The notes below the pieces were generated by a model. It worked only from the letters and a program-made list of their open reading frames with translations. It was not told where the DNA came from and ran no database searches. This document shows positions 34,796 to 47,600 of a DNA stretch of 64,000 bases, piece after piece. Both the position numbers and the translations under genes were made by a program. Position 1 is the first letter of the stretch, and each line of letters starts with the position of its first letter. Origin of the DNA: Mytilus galloprovincialis (taxonomy: Eukaryota > Mollusca > Bivalvia > Mytilida > Mytilidae); NCBI RefSeq assembly GCF_965363235.1, contig NC_134841.1, positions 52,721,078 to 52,785,077 on the forward strand, in the 5' to 3' direction.

Positions 34796-35149
34796 TCATT
34801 ATACTATTTTCATAGTATACAGGAACACCATATGTAATTAGTCAGAATGCAAGTCAAAGTGATACTAATATCTTGTTTTGTAGCTCTTGATTTACATCTC
34901 CATATTTCAGAATTTAAAGAGGTTGATAATCCATATCTGCGTTTCGTTTCAGATGCCTTTTGGCCTGGAGTTACCTCCTCATTACGTCTGTTGTCCTTTA
35001 CATTATTTTTTTTATTTATCGACTGCTTGAAAAAATATAGTTTTTGTCTCGCTTGACAGAGTCAAAAAGCGAGACATAGGTATGCTGTTTCTGGTGGCGG
35101 CGGCGGCAGTGTCAACAATATACATGTACCAGTATTAGTTTGTGATTAG

Positions 35150-35475
35150 GTCTAGTTTATGGTGAACCACTAGTGGTAAGTTAATGATAGTTGGTATGCA
35201 GTTGTAGAAGTATTGGCATATCTCATTTCCATGGAGACTATTTGACCCTGTCCCCTCGGTCATGGTCTATTGACTTTGAATATTTTGCTTAGTTTTCATG
35301 TATTAATAGTGTTTGATTAGGTAAGTTTATGGGGAATCACTAGTGGTAAGTTAATGATAATTGGTATGCAGTTGTATAAGCATTTCCACATCTCATTTCC
35401 ATAGAGATTATTTGGCCTCGCCTCAGTCATGGTCTAATGACTTTGAAACTTTTGCTTAGTTTTCATGTATTAGTT
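35150..35475 (+). repeat. Two tandem units of about 175 bp
   Basis: Each unit has ACCACTAGTGGTAAGTTAATG (or ATCACT-), TTGGTATGCAGTTGTA, TCTCATTTCCAT and ATGACTTTGAA. Related units at 40.0-40.4 and 45.7-46.2 kb. 35.5-36.8 kb shows no gene. Confidence 0.7.
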
Positions 35476-36869
35476 TGTGATTAGTAGTACTGCAACTGAC
35501 CTCGAAAAACGACGCTTAGTTAACGAGTTTAATGTTCCGGCTGCAAATTGTTTTAAATGATAGAATAATATCTATATTTTAATTTCGGTCTGGTCGTAAA
35601 AAATTTCTATGGTCACATTTTTGTATTTTAGCCCTTTAGCTGTTTAATGGAGTACCCCTCAATTTACGGTTTGGGGTAGTCACTTTAAAAAAAAAACTTA
35701 ATGTTTTTGTTAATTTTCAATTATTTGACATTTGAGAGGACAAAATATATTATTGCGATACTGCATGCAAATTTTGTTGGGCAAATTCCAAACGACTTTG
35801 TCAAAAACTCGAAACAAAAAACATCATTTGTAACCTTTTTTAATTTCCGTCAATCAGCTCCACCATTTTTTCCCCCATTCACATTGAATTTGATAGTTTC
35901 GATGTGATTATGTACATTTTCTAGGATAAGTTGATTTATTTTTGAGAGATTTAAATATATATAGCAGTTCTTTCGTGTATTTTCTGTATTTATAAGTTAT
36001 ATTTTTTGTTAATAAAATTTTGACTTTTTATAAAAGTTAACCAAATCCTTCGGATACAATGTTTTTTCCGGATACTGACTTGTTGATTTTGTGTGGAAAA
36101 AATACATTGCATGTCACTGTCACTCAGAGCTATTAATACGCATGCAAGCAGTCGGGGAAAAAAGTATTATTGAAGTTTCGCAGAGATTTGGTGTGTGGCA
36201 AGGTGTTGCTACAACCAACTCCTCTTGATATTCTGCTTTCCTTGGGCGAAGGAGTTGTGAATCATCAGTGATGTAAAAAGACTGACATCAGAAGGCAAAA
36301 TTGAAAAGAACTGAATGCCATATATATGTGATCAAACTGGTGTATCCTCACAACCTGATAATTAAAGTATTATTCGATCTCGCGCTCAGTTTCCTCTTTG
36401 TAGTTTGGATATGAAAACAGTTTTTTGTATAAAAGCACAACCTTTAAAAATGACAGAAAATTACACAAAACTGAGTCGTCTGAACGTGTTGACAGTCTTT
36501 TGAGGTGTGCTAATGTGAGTAATCCTTCATCCATGCATGACATGGTAAAATAATGGCGAGTACAGATTTATTTTCAATTGCAGTCTAACTTTCAGCATGC
36601 ATTACCAAGTACTTATTTAAGTCAACACCAGTGCAATCAGGTAAAACAGTTACTGAAAAATTAGAATTTGAACTTGCTGTCAATTCATTGATAGCGATTG
36701 TTAGTGATGATCTGTTCTTCCATACTAGTGTAAAGGCGTTCCTCATGTAGCACATCCTCGACATATACCGATCACTTTTAGCCAAGATTGTCTCTGATGC
36801 TTACAAAACTAACTAGATATTATGACACCTTACAATTCAGACACAGCGGGGCCAAGGGATATCAAATAT

Positions 36870-37860
36870 AGAGTTTAACTCTGAAATCAGTAAAGGGGAT
36901 GCCATATCTGCTGAAGGAAAATTGAAGTCTATGTTAAGACTTTCAGAGTTACACCTAGGTGTGTCTGAAGATATCAAGGATACATTAAAAGAAGAACAAT
37001 TATTTCACTCTGCCGCCAGCGCTCTTATGAGCTATGTCCTCGTTAGGTGTTTCTATGGAAAAGATGCCCGCATCGCTTCTTAAGTTTATTTGTTAGTTAA
37101 TTGATAAAAAAAAATCAAACAAAGGCGCTTCTGGACCGTGTATTGTCCCTAAAGATAACAAAAAATCGTAAATGTATGACTATTACAAAATCAATCGTTT
37201 CTATGATAACATTCACCCCATTACATTTTGGATTTGCCGTGCAGTTATATCATGCATATGGGAATATTGGTCACGAACATTGATAGAAACTTTGTACTTC
37301 CATGGCTTTTGTGTTTCCTATGCATAGGTAACACTATATCTGACGGGCATTGCAATGCACGAGTTTGACCGAATCAAGACGGTATTTACGCTCCAGATGG
37401 CATTGTTTCAAAACACTTAGGGGGTTGTTTAAATTTGATACAAAAAGTTGCCGACAATATAGTCCCCAACACGGAGACAATTGATAGTAATTAGGAACGT
37501 TTCATTCCATGGCACCAGCAGACTTTCAGGTTTATCCATCCACAACTGATTTTAGAATGCGTCAGATGAAAGTGAAGAGAGGTCAGGATAATACTTTTCA
37601 ATTGACTGACAGTGCATCATCGTTGGCGACTGTTTCAATATATCAAAGGTATATAAGAAAGGTCCTGTTCGTGTTCCGAATTCTTTTAAAAAATTCGACC
37701 GGGAGGACAAAAATGGATAAACCCCAACCTTTTTCATGGGAGAAATATCATCATATTACATACAAAACTAACTTTGTACCTGTAAATCTTTGTGCTCAAA
37801 AGCTGTGTTTGCTTTGTACAAACTCTGTCCTGGGCCGAACTTGATCCGCATATGATGACG
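36870..37860 (+). pseudogene. Degenerate coding relic, family uncertain
   Basis: Several adjoining plus-strand frames look protein-like but are broken by stops. About 36,870-37,082 reads EFNSEISKGDAISAEGKLKS, LRLSELHLGVSEDI and FHSAASALMSYVL. About 37,440-37,520 has VADNIVPNTETID and then, in another frame, RFIPWHQQTF. I recall invertebrate multicopy proteins with an ADN-DHN followed by a TFHGMG stretch, and this could be a dead copy, but the likeness is weak. No introns or inverted ends were identified. Confidence 0.3.
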
Positions 37861-38394
37861 CAGAGATTGTTTTATATCCCTATTTAATGAAGACTAGAGG
37901 TATTGTGTGTCGCTTAAGTTATATAAGGGTCATGACTGATTTTAAATTACAACATTAGCATAACATTGTAATATTTAACATCACTTCCCTAGTTCATGCA
38001 CAAAACTAACTTTGTTTTAAACTCATCCAAACGCTAAATCAATGGCAGTCACACTTACGATTTTTTTTAAACCTCGCATTCGTCTCGGTTAACTATGGTA
38101 TTTTTTTTTGTTATAACTGACCTGTCCAGACTTTGCAAATACACAATATGTACTATATATTTATCTATAACTAGGTACTAATTTTCAGAAAATACACAAC
38201 CTTTTAGATGCAAAATTAAAAACACTGTTTCAGTGCTTGAATATTGTTTTTTCAAAGATAGAAAGAAATTTGAAATAACTTGATAAACTAATGTTTTCAA
38301 TAGCTTAGAAAATAATTCTGTAATATCCTGTGGTGAAAATTATAAGCAATATGAAAGTTTATGGATGTGAAAAGGTCAATAAAATTGAGAAAGG

Positions 38395-38450
38395 AAATGG
38401 GGAATGTGTCAAAGAGACAACAACCCGACCACAAGGCCACTTTTGCCATA
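38395..38450 (+). repeat. GGGAATGTGTCAAAGAGAC repeat fragment
   Basis: GGAAATGGGGAATGTGTCAA then AGAGACAACAACCCGACC; counterpart of 3,015-3,150 in the other orientation. 37.87-38.39 and 38.46-38.75 kb have nothing recognisable. Confidence 0.6.
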
Positions 38451-38759
38451 TGTCATAAATGAAAAAAAATCAGAGGGTTCCAGATCAACGCCATTTTGTA
38501 ATGGCAGCTCTTCATATAAGTAGTCAAATTTGTCGTTTTAACATCATTTATAGCATATGCTTATGATTGAACTGTTTTTGTATCATTCTAATAAATAAAT
38601 ATAAGAATTTTTCTCCTTTTTGTCTTGTGGTTGAAATATTGATATTTTTAGGTATGACCTTTGAACTCAATTTCACCAAAAATGTGACCACTCTGGATTT
38701 TTACGACCAAAGTTTTCTTATTGTACACATTTTCCTCTTTCAATCGAAATATAATTTAG

Positions 38760-39651
38760 GGTCCGTGTAACACTTATCAATTCAAAGTTTTAAAACGTTT
38801 CAAATTTTAGATTTTTGGAATTTTTATCAAAGTTTTAAAATATAAAAATTCCAAATTGTGTAAAAGTTTTGAAATTTTAACCAAATAATTAAAATATCAA
38901 AATTCTAAATATCGTTTTGAAATTTAATAGCTTAAATAGTTGATCAAACTTTAAAAATACCAAACCTAACGTGCAATTTTGATTATTTCACTTTTTGGAA
39001 GTTTTTTTAGATTTTTGATTAAGATATCAAAACAGAAAAGGGGCGAAAAGAGAGGTATACCTGAAAACTGCGAAACGAAATAAAAGCGGAACGAAACGAA
39101 ACAAAATGAAATGAAAGCATACTGATAAGTTAATTTATAAAATAAAACCACAGGCAGACAGTTGTAAGCGGTGAAAAATTGGATGACAAAATGAATATTT
39201 CTCAAAAGAAGAGAATTCATTTTAAAACAAGACGCACGGCTCTGATAATGACCATTTTACTTGCTTGTTTTCTCAGCACCCATATTTTAGGAGTAACAGT
39301 TAAAACGGACCAACTCGAGTAGGTCAAATAGTATGGTTAGGTCTCAACCTAACCATACTATTTGACCTATTTGTATATATTTTATACTGAACTTTAAGCA
39401 ATAGAACGGCTCAACTGTATTATCTCATTCATTTGGTATCTTTAATGTTTGATCAAATTTCTAAACTATCAAATTAAATTTAAAAACGATATTTAGAATT
39501 TTGATATTTTAATTATTTGGTTAAAATTTCGAAATTTCAAAACTTGTACACAATTTGGAATTTTGATATCTTTAAAACTTTGATCAAAATTCCAAAAATC
39601 TAAAATTTCAAAACTTTTTAAAACTTTGAATTGATAAGTGTTACACGGACC
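38760..39651. mobile_element. Fold-back element with arms of about 200 bp
   Basis: The left arm (about 38,760-38,955) and right arm (about 39,445-39,651) are inverse copies over about 200 bp. Both start GGTCCGTGTAACACTTATCA at the outer end and share TTCAAAGTTTTAAAA and AACCAAATAATTAAAATATC blocks. The centre has GAAACGAAAC repeats and a perfect small hairpin. No coding sequence and no clear target duplication. Confidence 0.8.
39320..39369. repeat. Perfect 22-bp-arm hairpin inside the fold-back element
   Basis: TAGGTCAAATAGTATGGTTA ... (39,320-39,341) and its exact inverse (39,348-39,369) are separated by the 6-nt loop TCTCAA. A compact, strong stem. Confidence 0.8.
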
Positions 39652-39659
39652 ATTTATGT

Positions 39660-40008
39660 CAGGCGCGTAGCAACCCGTACGCAAAAACGCAACTTTCATG
39701 ATTAGGTAACAAATAAAATATACCGAATCAAGCCATTTTAACTCACTACACATATAAGAAAAGATAAAACAAATTGTTAAGCCCAACAGTACGGGTTTCT
39801 TTGTTTTTCTCTGGTTATTTATTTCCAAAGTTGACTTGTTTCTCCTGAAAGTAAGATTTCTGTGAAATCATTTTAAGTCCTCGGAAATTGCGAGAATGCA
39901 GGATTTTGCACCGTTTACCCCAGAGCTTTAGCGGCCCCCAGACCCCCGGCCCTATGACTACCTTCTCCGGCATTGCGTACACATCAAAATTGCCTAGCTA
40001 CGCCCCTG
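39660..40008. mobile_element. Short hAT-like element
   Basis: Left CAGGCGCGTAGC and right CTAGCTACGCCCCTG. The right 80 bp (GCGGC-CCAGACCCCC, GCCTAGCTACGCCCCTG) parallels the end of 31,553-32,970. No target duplication seen. Confidence 0.55.
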
Positions 40009-40009
40009 T

Positions 40010-40560
40010 CTGGTTGCAGTCCTATAGGTCGGTTTATGGGGAACCGCAAGTGATAGGTCAATGATACTTGATATGCAGTTGTATTATATAGTATTGGCAC
40101 ATCTCATTTGTATGAAGATTATTTAACGCCGCCCTCTCAGTTATGGTTTATTGACTTTGACATTTTGCTTAATTTACATCATGTATTAGTTTATGGTTGG
40201 TTTATTTAAAGGGAACTACTTATGATAAGCCAATAGTATTTGGTATGCAATTGTATTAGCATTGGCTTATCTCATTTCCATGGAGATCGATTGTTTAGCC
40301 ATGTACCTTCAGTCATAGTTTATTGACTTTGAATATTTGAAAAAAAACTTAAAACTTACATGTTTTAAAAGTGTTGCCTATTTTAATTTCAATTTTTAGA
40401 GTTGATCGATCTGACCTCGACCACATTTCATGGGCTAATGAGCAAGGTTAAGTTTCTTGGTCTTGTCAAATTTTCAGTATGCCAAATGTAATAGGTCAAC
40501 TATAGTTGTTACAGTATTACATGTTCATTCAACAGGGTTTATCTGACATTGATCTCATTT
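40010..40560 (+). repeat. Tandem GACCTTGACC/ATTGGTATGCAG-type units
   Basis: Three diverged units (AGTTGTATTA, ATCTCATTT, ATTGACTTTGA) followed by a CTGACCTCGACCACATTTCA unit. 40.56-41.0 kb has a CTGCCGGAGG-ACACAT direct repeat and no gene. Confidence 0.65.
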
Positions 40561-40999
40561 AACCCTCGTGCTGCCGGAGGAACACATGTGTCCACACCGT
40601 CTGTGCCGGAGGGACACATACATGACATATGCCCATGTTTTAATTTTAACAAGCAATGTTTTTTTTATTGTTATGAGTTACAATTCATGACTAAAATCAG
40701 CAAAGACCCATCGAAACAACATTTGATACACAAATTTTCTGAGTGTTGCAAAAATGTCTAAGCATGTTACAATTTCCCAAAATATGCTTATTATTTAACA
40801 CCAAGTTATTGAGCACAACGCTCTGCTCTTGTCACATGTACATTGAATAGAGAACTATATATGTCTTTTCGAGAATATTTATATATTTATATCGTTGATC
40901 ATCGGAACGAGATTGATTTTCTCGCTTGAGCCGGTACGCGTATATCTACTCATATTGTGATAATAAATAGAACGATACCAATAGTAAGCAAATACATAT

Positions 41000-41280
41000 A
41001 AAAAATATGTGGTATGAATGCCAATGAGACAATTCTCTACAAGAGACCAAATCGACACAGAAATTAACAACTACAGGTCACCGTACGGCCATAAACAATG
41101 AGCAAAGCCAATACCACATAATCAGCTATAAAAGGCCCCGAAATGACAATGTAAAACAATTCAAACGAGAAAACTAATGGCCTTATTTATGTTAAAAAAT
41201 AAACAAAAAACTAATATGTAACACATAAACAAACGACAACCACTGAGTTACAGGCTCCTTATATCATGTTCTCAAATCTA
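41000..41280 (+). repeat. GATGTGGTATGATTGCC-family repeat, good copy
   Basis: ATGTGGTATGAATGCCAATG, CAAGAGACCAAATCGACACA, CCGTACGGCC, AATCAGCTATAAAAGGCCCC, GAGAAAACTAATGGCC. 41.3-42.1 kb afterwards holds nothing recognisable. Confidence 0.85.
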
Positions 41281-42194
41281 GATATCATCTCCCATTTAGA
41301 AAAAAAAACAAACATGTGAAAAATGAACCTATCAAAATATGTGTTGCTCTCCTAGCTACAAAATGTATCCAAAATCAAAGATGTAGAACATATTCTATCA
41401 TAATCATTTGGTAACTAATGTAATTACTATCTCCTCCATGCCCGTCTTGAACATAAAAAAATATTAAATAAATAACACTCCTAATGCTCAGTTCTGTTGT
41501 CACCGTGCAAGACAGTTAATAACACCATATATATAGGAAAAAACATAGAACTCCTTTTGTCATAAGACACTGTCAAACATCCAAACATACTATCCATACT
41601 CATCTGTGTCCACACTTGTATTGTGATAAAATGATTTTAATTATTATTTAGCTTTTTTATTTTTTTTATTCTCTACTAAACACATAAATACATCAATCAG
41701 CCACTGCCTAAAAAAAGTTCTGACAAATATTGTTGTGGCGTCAAAACTGTTTTCTCTAACTGAACGGGAAATCGAATTACTTGCATTTACCTTAAAATCT
41801 GCGGTCAGATTTATTTAAGTTCTTTAACTGTTTTATTTTTCAATCATTCAATCTGAATCTCTTTGAATTTTGTTATACAAACGGTACAGTATTTCAGGTC
41901 TTTAGTGTAACCCCTATAATTGGAGCCGGAATACTTTAGGTATAGGAATAAGCTTGTTTATTTTCATTTTACACGTGGATTGCAGGAAGTAAACAATTGA
42001 ACCGGTACAAGTCTTTTTTTTTAAAAGAAAACACGGTATGTCTATATATTATACACGATTGTTCGAAATATCCACAAGTATTCACAACTGCCTGTAAAAT
42101 AATCTATTAATATTTCAACGAGGCACTCAGCTAGGTCACTTCTTGAAAAAATTAGGGCGATAAACATTCTTTTTGACGTCAACGTTGCAGTCTT

Positions 42195-42456
42195 AGGTTC
42201 CACTAAAGTCAGAATATAGGACACTTCATAAACATCTAAAATTTGCCTGTATTTTTCAACCTATAATGAATAGAGTCCTAAACTATGTAAACATATCATA
42301 TGTTCATTTTATGTGGTGGCCAAACCGGCTCTTGGGGTGAACACAAAATTTTCCAAAAAATCTGGAGGCCTGCCAGACGAATTTATTTGATTAAAATTGG
42401 TATGGATGAATACTGTTACATGTTTATGAAGTGTCCTATATTTTGACTTTACTAAG
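42195..42456. repeat. Inverted repeat, arms of about 36 bp
   Basis: About 42,199-42,235 (TATAGGACACTTCATAAACA) and 42,420-42,455 (TGTTTATGAAGTGTCCTATA) pair with few mismatches, separated by about 185 nt. Non-coding. 42.6-43.7 kb is AT-rich intergenic DNA without a gene. Confidence 0.65.
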
Positions 42457-42499
42457 TTTAGTCATGTAATTGTTAGTCACTCAGGAACATGTGGAACCT

Positions 42500-42620
42500 A
42501 AGTTTTCAACAAACAAAAAATTGTCATGCTTGAAGATATAGACATGATAGATTTGAAATTTGTTCCAATACAATGAATTTTTAACTGATAGGGGACTTTA
42601 TTGCCATGCAGTACTCATAG
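42500..42620 (+). repeat. GATAGGGGACT-TATTGCCATGCA family repeat
   Basis: CATGCTTGAAGATATAGACA ... AACTGATAGGGGACTTTATT-GCCATGCAGTACTC. Relatives at 57,480-57,815 and 63,905-64,000. Confidence 0.6.
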
Positions 42621-43764
42621 AATGCTTATTTCTGTAGTAACATAGATGTACTATGCATTATTGGCAAACTATGAGCTGCTATAAATATCTTTCTATTGTT
42701 TAGTATACATGTACATGAGGACAATAATGAATACCAATATACATTTTAACGAAATAAACATGATAAATTATGTTTATTGGCCATTTGAAACATGTAACAT
42801 ACATGACAGATATGTTATCAAAGTTTTATGATTATTTAGTGTATGTTATTTTCCTCTAATAACCATATACATTGTAGAGTTATGATTCCTTGTACAATGT
42901 AAGATTGTTTGTTGACATATTAATATATATTTTATAGTAAAAATATCAGGTTCATCATAACAAATGGACAAAACAGGTTGATTTACACCTCAAAAACTAC
43001 TATGTACAGACTTACCTTGGCAGTTTTGAAAGTATTAAGGCCTGGCATCCACTAGATATATATAAAAGTTAAATGCATTAAATTTTTGCATTTCAAAAAG
43101 ATAAAATTTTTTGTGGATTTTAATGGTCATTTTTAGCTCACCTGGCCCTTTTAGCTCTTCTCATCACTTGGTGTCCAGTGTCAGTGTCCGTCGTCATCTT
43201 TATCTTTTTACATTTTAAACTTCTATATTTATTTCCTGTTTTCCATATACTACTTTTTAAATGGACATGTATGTTTTCCCATTACAATTACATACAGTCA
43301 TGACAGTCTGCAGTTTTGAAAACATTTATTAGATTCATAAACTAGATAAAGCAGGTGAGACACTGGGTTGCCCAGAACTCTTATAAATTGTGAATATAAA
43401 AGTTTGATTTAAAAATGATATTTTATTTGATAAAATATATAGATTTATGAATATTACAGTTTAAATGTTTTAATTTCATTTTTTCAGTTTTCTATATATT
43501 TGATAAAAGATTTCATGAACATGATGAATATCATGATTTACATATATACTAAGACATGATAGAATGATTTCATGACATATTGACATATATGTTTTTTTTA
43601 AACTGTAATTAAACACTTGTACATGTTCCTCACATCTAAATTTAAACATCCATCATATAAGAATTTTACCTGTTGTTACTGTAGTAACCTTTATATATAC
43701 CAGTTATTGAAACATGTAACATACATGTATGACAAAGATATGTTATCAAAGTTTTATGATAAGT

Positions 43765-43840
43765 TAATTTCTGTGTTATGTTGGTCTCTTGTGGAAAGTT
43801 GTTTCATTGGCAATTATACCACATCTTCTTTTTTTATATT
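43765..43840 (-). repeat. GATGTGGTATGA-family fragment, minus strand
   Basis: Plus strand GGTCTCTTGTGGAAAGTTGT, TTCATTGGCAATTATACCAC, ATCTTC. Only the family's start end. Confidence 0.75.
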
Positions 43841-44462
43841 GGTTTACTGATTTTAAGTTTTTATAACGTCCTCACCAGGTAAGTTAAGCGCTATTTAAAT
43901 TGAAAGAAAAATCCTTTTAAACATGTTAAAGGTGTTTTTTAATTTAAAAAGAGATGAGAAAGATATGATTATGTTCTACATGTACCTCGCTATGCTCGTC
44001 TGAACATAAATTATTTCTCATTCTATATAAAGAAACAACAAAGACAAAATGAAAGACTAATATTGCAGGAGATAAACACCAAACAGCTTTAATATAACAT
44101 TTGTTTTTCAAAATACATGTACACCATGTATACAGATTACCGTGCAATTGAATATTAAAGTTCATACATCATGCATCATTATATTTCATTTCAACTGTTC
44201 ATACTAATACAAATGTATCTACAAAAAGAAAATTCAAAGAATTAGGATTTATACAAAGCATAATATTACAATCTAAAAATGTAACTGTAATAAAGTTGTA
44301 GCTCCAGTTATTTAGGTCTAGGTGATATTTTGCCTCGAGACTTGTGATTACAGAATAATGTATCATTTAGAACATTCGTAATTATCATTTTCTTTTGTAG
44401 AGATTTAAAATAAAAGTTGCGATCATCAATGGTCCTAGAATTTTAAGAACTGAAAAGCAAAT

Positions 44463-44645
44463 ATGAAGAAAGAGAAGCAAGAAAATGATGTATCAGAAGT
44501 GTTAGCTCAAAAGAAACTTGCCAATAGACGGGAAAACAAGAGGCTATTTGTACTGTTCATTTCACTTGTCCTCGACCTTTTGTCTTTCACCTTAATTTTG
44601 CCATTGTTACCCTCCTTGTTGGACTATTATGGTGAACACGACAAG
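44463..44645 (+). CDS. MFSD10: MFSD10 exon 1 (residues 1-61)
   Basis: Charged N-tail rich in K and E, then TM1 (about 28-50), ending GEHDK at donor GTAAGA. An upstream noncoding exon cannot be excluded. Confidence 0.9.
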
Positions 44646-47600
44646 GTAAGATTCATCTTACAAAAAAATGTAAAAATTCAAAATGAATTTAAAATATAAT
44701 TTATATTAAAGGAATAAGAATACTGATTTATATTCCATTATATAGGCCAATTGATCAGGGATGAACCAAAGATCTAAGGCCATGACGGCTGGCAAAAATA
44801 ATCTTTCAGATTTCCATCTGCCTGTAGATTATTTTGTTTTAGTACTGTCAATGGGGTTAAAACACTAAATCCCTGGGATTTGTTTTGACTGATTTAAGTC
44901 TCTGTAGCTTGATTTTTAGGCAGTAAAGCTGCCTCATGCTAGCACCCTAGATTAGTGTTCTTCCTAACGATGATAAAAAGGCGCCATTTTAATAATCTAT
45001 CAGGCTAATATGCACTGTATAACTAATCATTGCTGATTGGACACTTTTTTCATCCCCCTTTTTCTGGAATACAAAAATTATGACCAGAATAACCTTAAAT
45101 GATTTTCAAACGACATAAAATATTTGAAGTTGCACATAGTGATAGCTTGCTGTTCGGTGTAGGCCAATGCTCCGTGTTGAAGACCATAATTTGACCTATA
45201 ATGGTTTGCTTTTGTAGATTGTGACTAATTGGATGGAGAGTTGTCTCATTGGCACTCATACCACATCTTCTTATATCTATATGTTAGATGATAATATTTT
45301 TGAAACAATTATTCTAAAACAAACGTTTGTACATAAAAAAAACAAGTAGTATTAATCCCATGCATGTTATTCACCAATATGATAGTTTAATGTTTATATG
45401 ATAGTTTAATGTTTATATGATAGTTTAATGTTTATATGATAGTTTGATGTTACCAGTCATGTAAAAAGAACAAACCCCTGACATGAATAGATACATGATT
45501 AATGATGTACATGTAACATGACAAGTGATACAGTACATTATCTGCATGAGTACCTTATTATTCAAAAGGTAGATAACTCTGTATAATGTTACAGCCTTCA
45601 TATTGTTATCAATAATAAACATGCATAGATATATATATAAGTCATAAAAATCATATTTCTGAAGCCATGGAAGCTGAAATAAAGAAAATTTACATGCATC
45701 ACAATATTTATAGGTCAGTTTTAAGGGAACCACTATTAATAAGTCAATAATATTTAGTAAATGTAGTACAAAGTTTATAATTATAAACATTCAGTGGCAC
45801 ATTTTATTTCATTGCCATGGTGATTATTTTGCCCTGCCTCCTCAATCACGGTTTATTGACTTTGAAACGTTTGCATTATGTTTGTGATTAGGGTCAGTTT
45901 AAGGGGAACCATTTCAGGTAAGTCAATGATATTTGGAATTCAGAGTCTAAGCATTGGTAAATGGAGACTGTTTGGTCCCTTCAGTCATGGTCTGTTAACT
46001 TTGAAACTTTAACATAATTTATTTGTTAAAGTTTTTGATAAGATCAGTTTAAGGGGTTTTAAGTCAAAGATATGTTCTTTGCAGTTGTTTTAGTATTGTC
46101 TTAGAAATCCTTTTTCACTGTTCCTTAAGTCATGGTTCATTGACTTAGAGTTATTTACATGTTAAGGTATTGCTATTTTGATTTCAACATTTGCATTTTT
46201 CCATTCAATATATGTGCAACATCTGGAAATTAGTAAACTGGTCTTTCTACTCAGTAAGAGCAAATAATTGTTGACTCGGTGATCATGGTGATAGAATTAT
46301 GTGTCTGAGAAGTACATTTCTGCTTTCAGCCTTATTTTGTTCCTAGTAAAAATCCAACCTTAAAATTATGGTGCATCTTGTTGGTTTAATATTATACAAA
46401 TTAGAGAATATACTAAAAATTAGAATCTGAAAGATATATCCTCTGAAAACATTGAAATTGTACATAGTGTACTCATATTTAAGAATGAATGTTTAGCTTG
46501 CACATGGAGAAACCTTTTGCTTTATTCTTGCAATTTTTTTTCAGGGAGGACTTTATAAAGTTATAAAGGATTCTGTTACAGGATTTAGAGAGTTTGTTGG
46601 AGCACCAGATACTCACAGATGGAATTCTGTACTCTTTGGAGGTATATGTTTTTTTATGCATTAAGTTTTACCCTTTATATCAATCTGTACCTCCCTCTTA
46701 CAAACATGTCTGAACTTCCATTTATACAATGTACTTTCCAAAATTTGGTTTCCGTGATCTAACTTTAGTTTGCCTCAACTAATTGTTATGAAACTTATGG
46801 GTGAACAGTGTCTTTTTTACTTGTTTACACTTGTTTCTTTCATGCAAAATATGCAAATGCAAGCAATAAATCAATTATCTGGTTGTCTGCATATAACTAT
46901 TGTAAAATATCAGCTGATCGCCACAATATAAAGGTTTTTGAACTTATAAAAAAGAAGATGTGGTATGATTGCCAATGAGACAACTGTCCACAAGGGACCA
47001 AATGACACAGAAATTAACAACTATGGTCACCATACAGCCTTCAACAATGAGCAAAGGCCATACCGCATAGTCACCTATAAAAGGCCTTGAAATGACATTG
47101 TAAAACAATACAAACTAGAAGACTACTGGCCTAATTTATGTACAAAAAATGAATGAAAAACAAATATGTAACACATAAACAAACGACAACCACTGAATTA
47201 CAGACTCCTGACTTAGGACAGGCACATACATACAGAATGTGGCAGGGTTAAACATGTTAGCAGGATCCCATCCCTCCCCTATTACCTGGTACAATTTATA
47301 AGAACGAACTATAAAAATCCGTTGAAAAAGTTTAACTCATCAGATGGATAGAAATACAAATACTACAAATACAAGTTGATGTGTCTGTGAACTTGTTCTC
47401 TTTGCTCACTCAACAAAAATCTTCATATTGTGATTCTCAGCTGATTATATATTATTATGTTTATCCTTTTCCTGACCTGTTGATTAATTTCATTTAATCA
47501 ATGTGTGGTTCTTTTGATTTCATTGGTCATCATTTAGATAATGACTTCAAGTTTTCTTGCTTTTCTCTGAATTTCCTATTGTGACGTCATGAAAAAAGGC

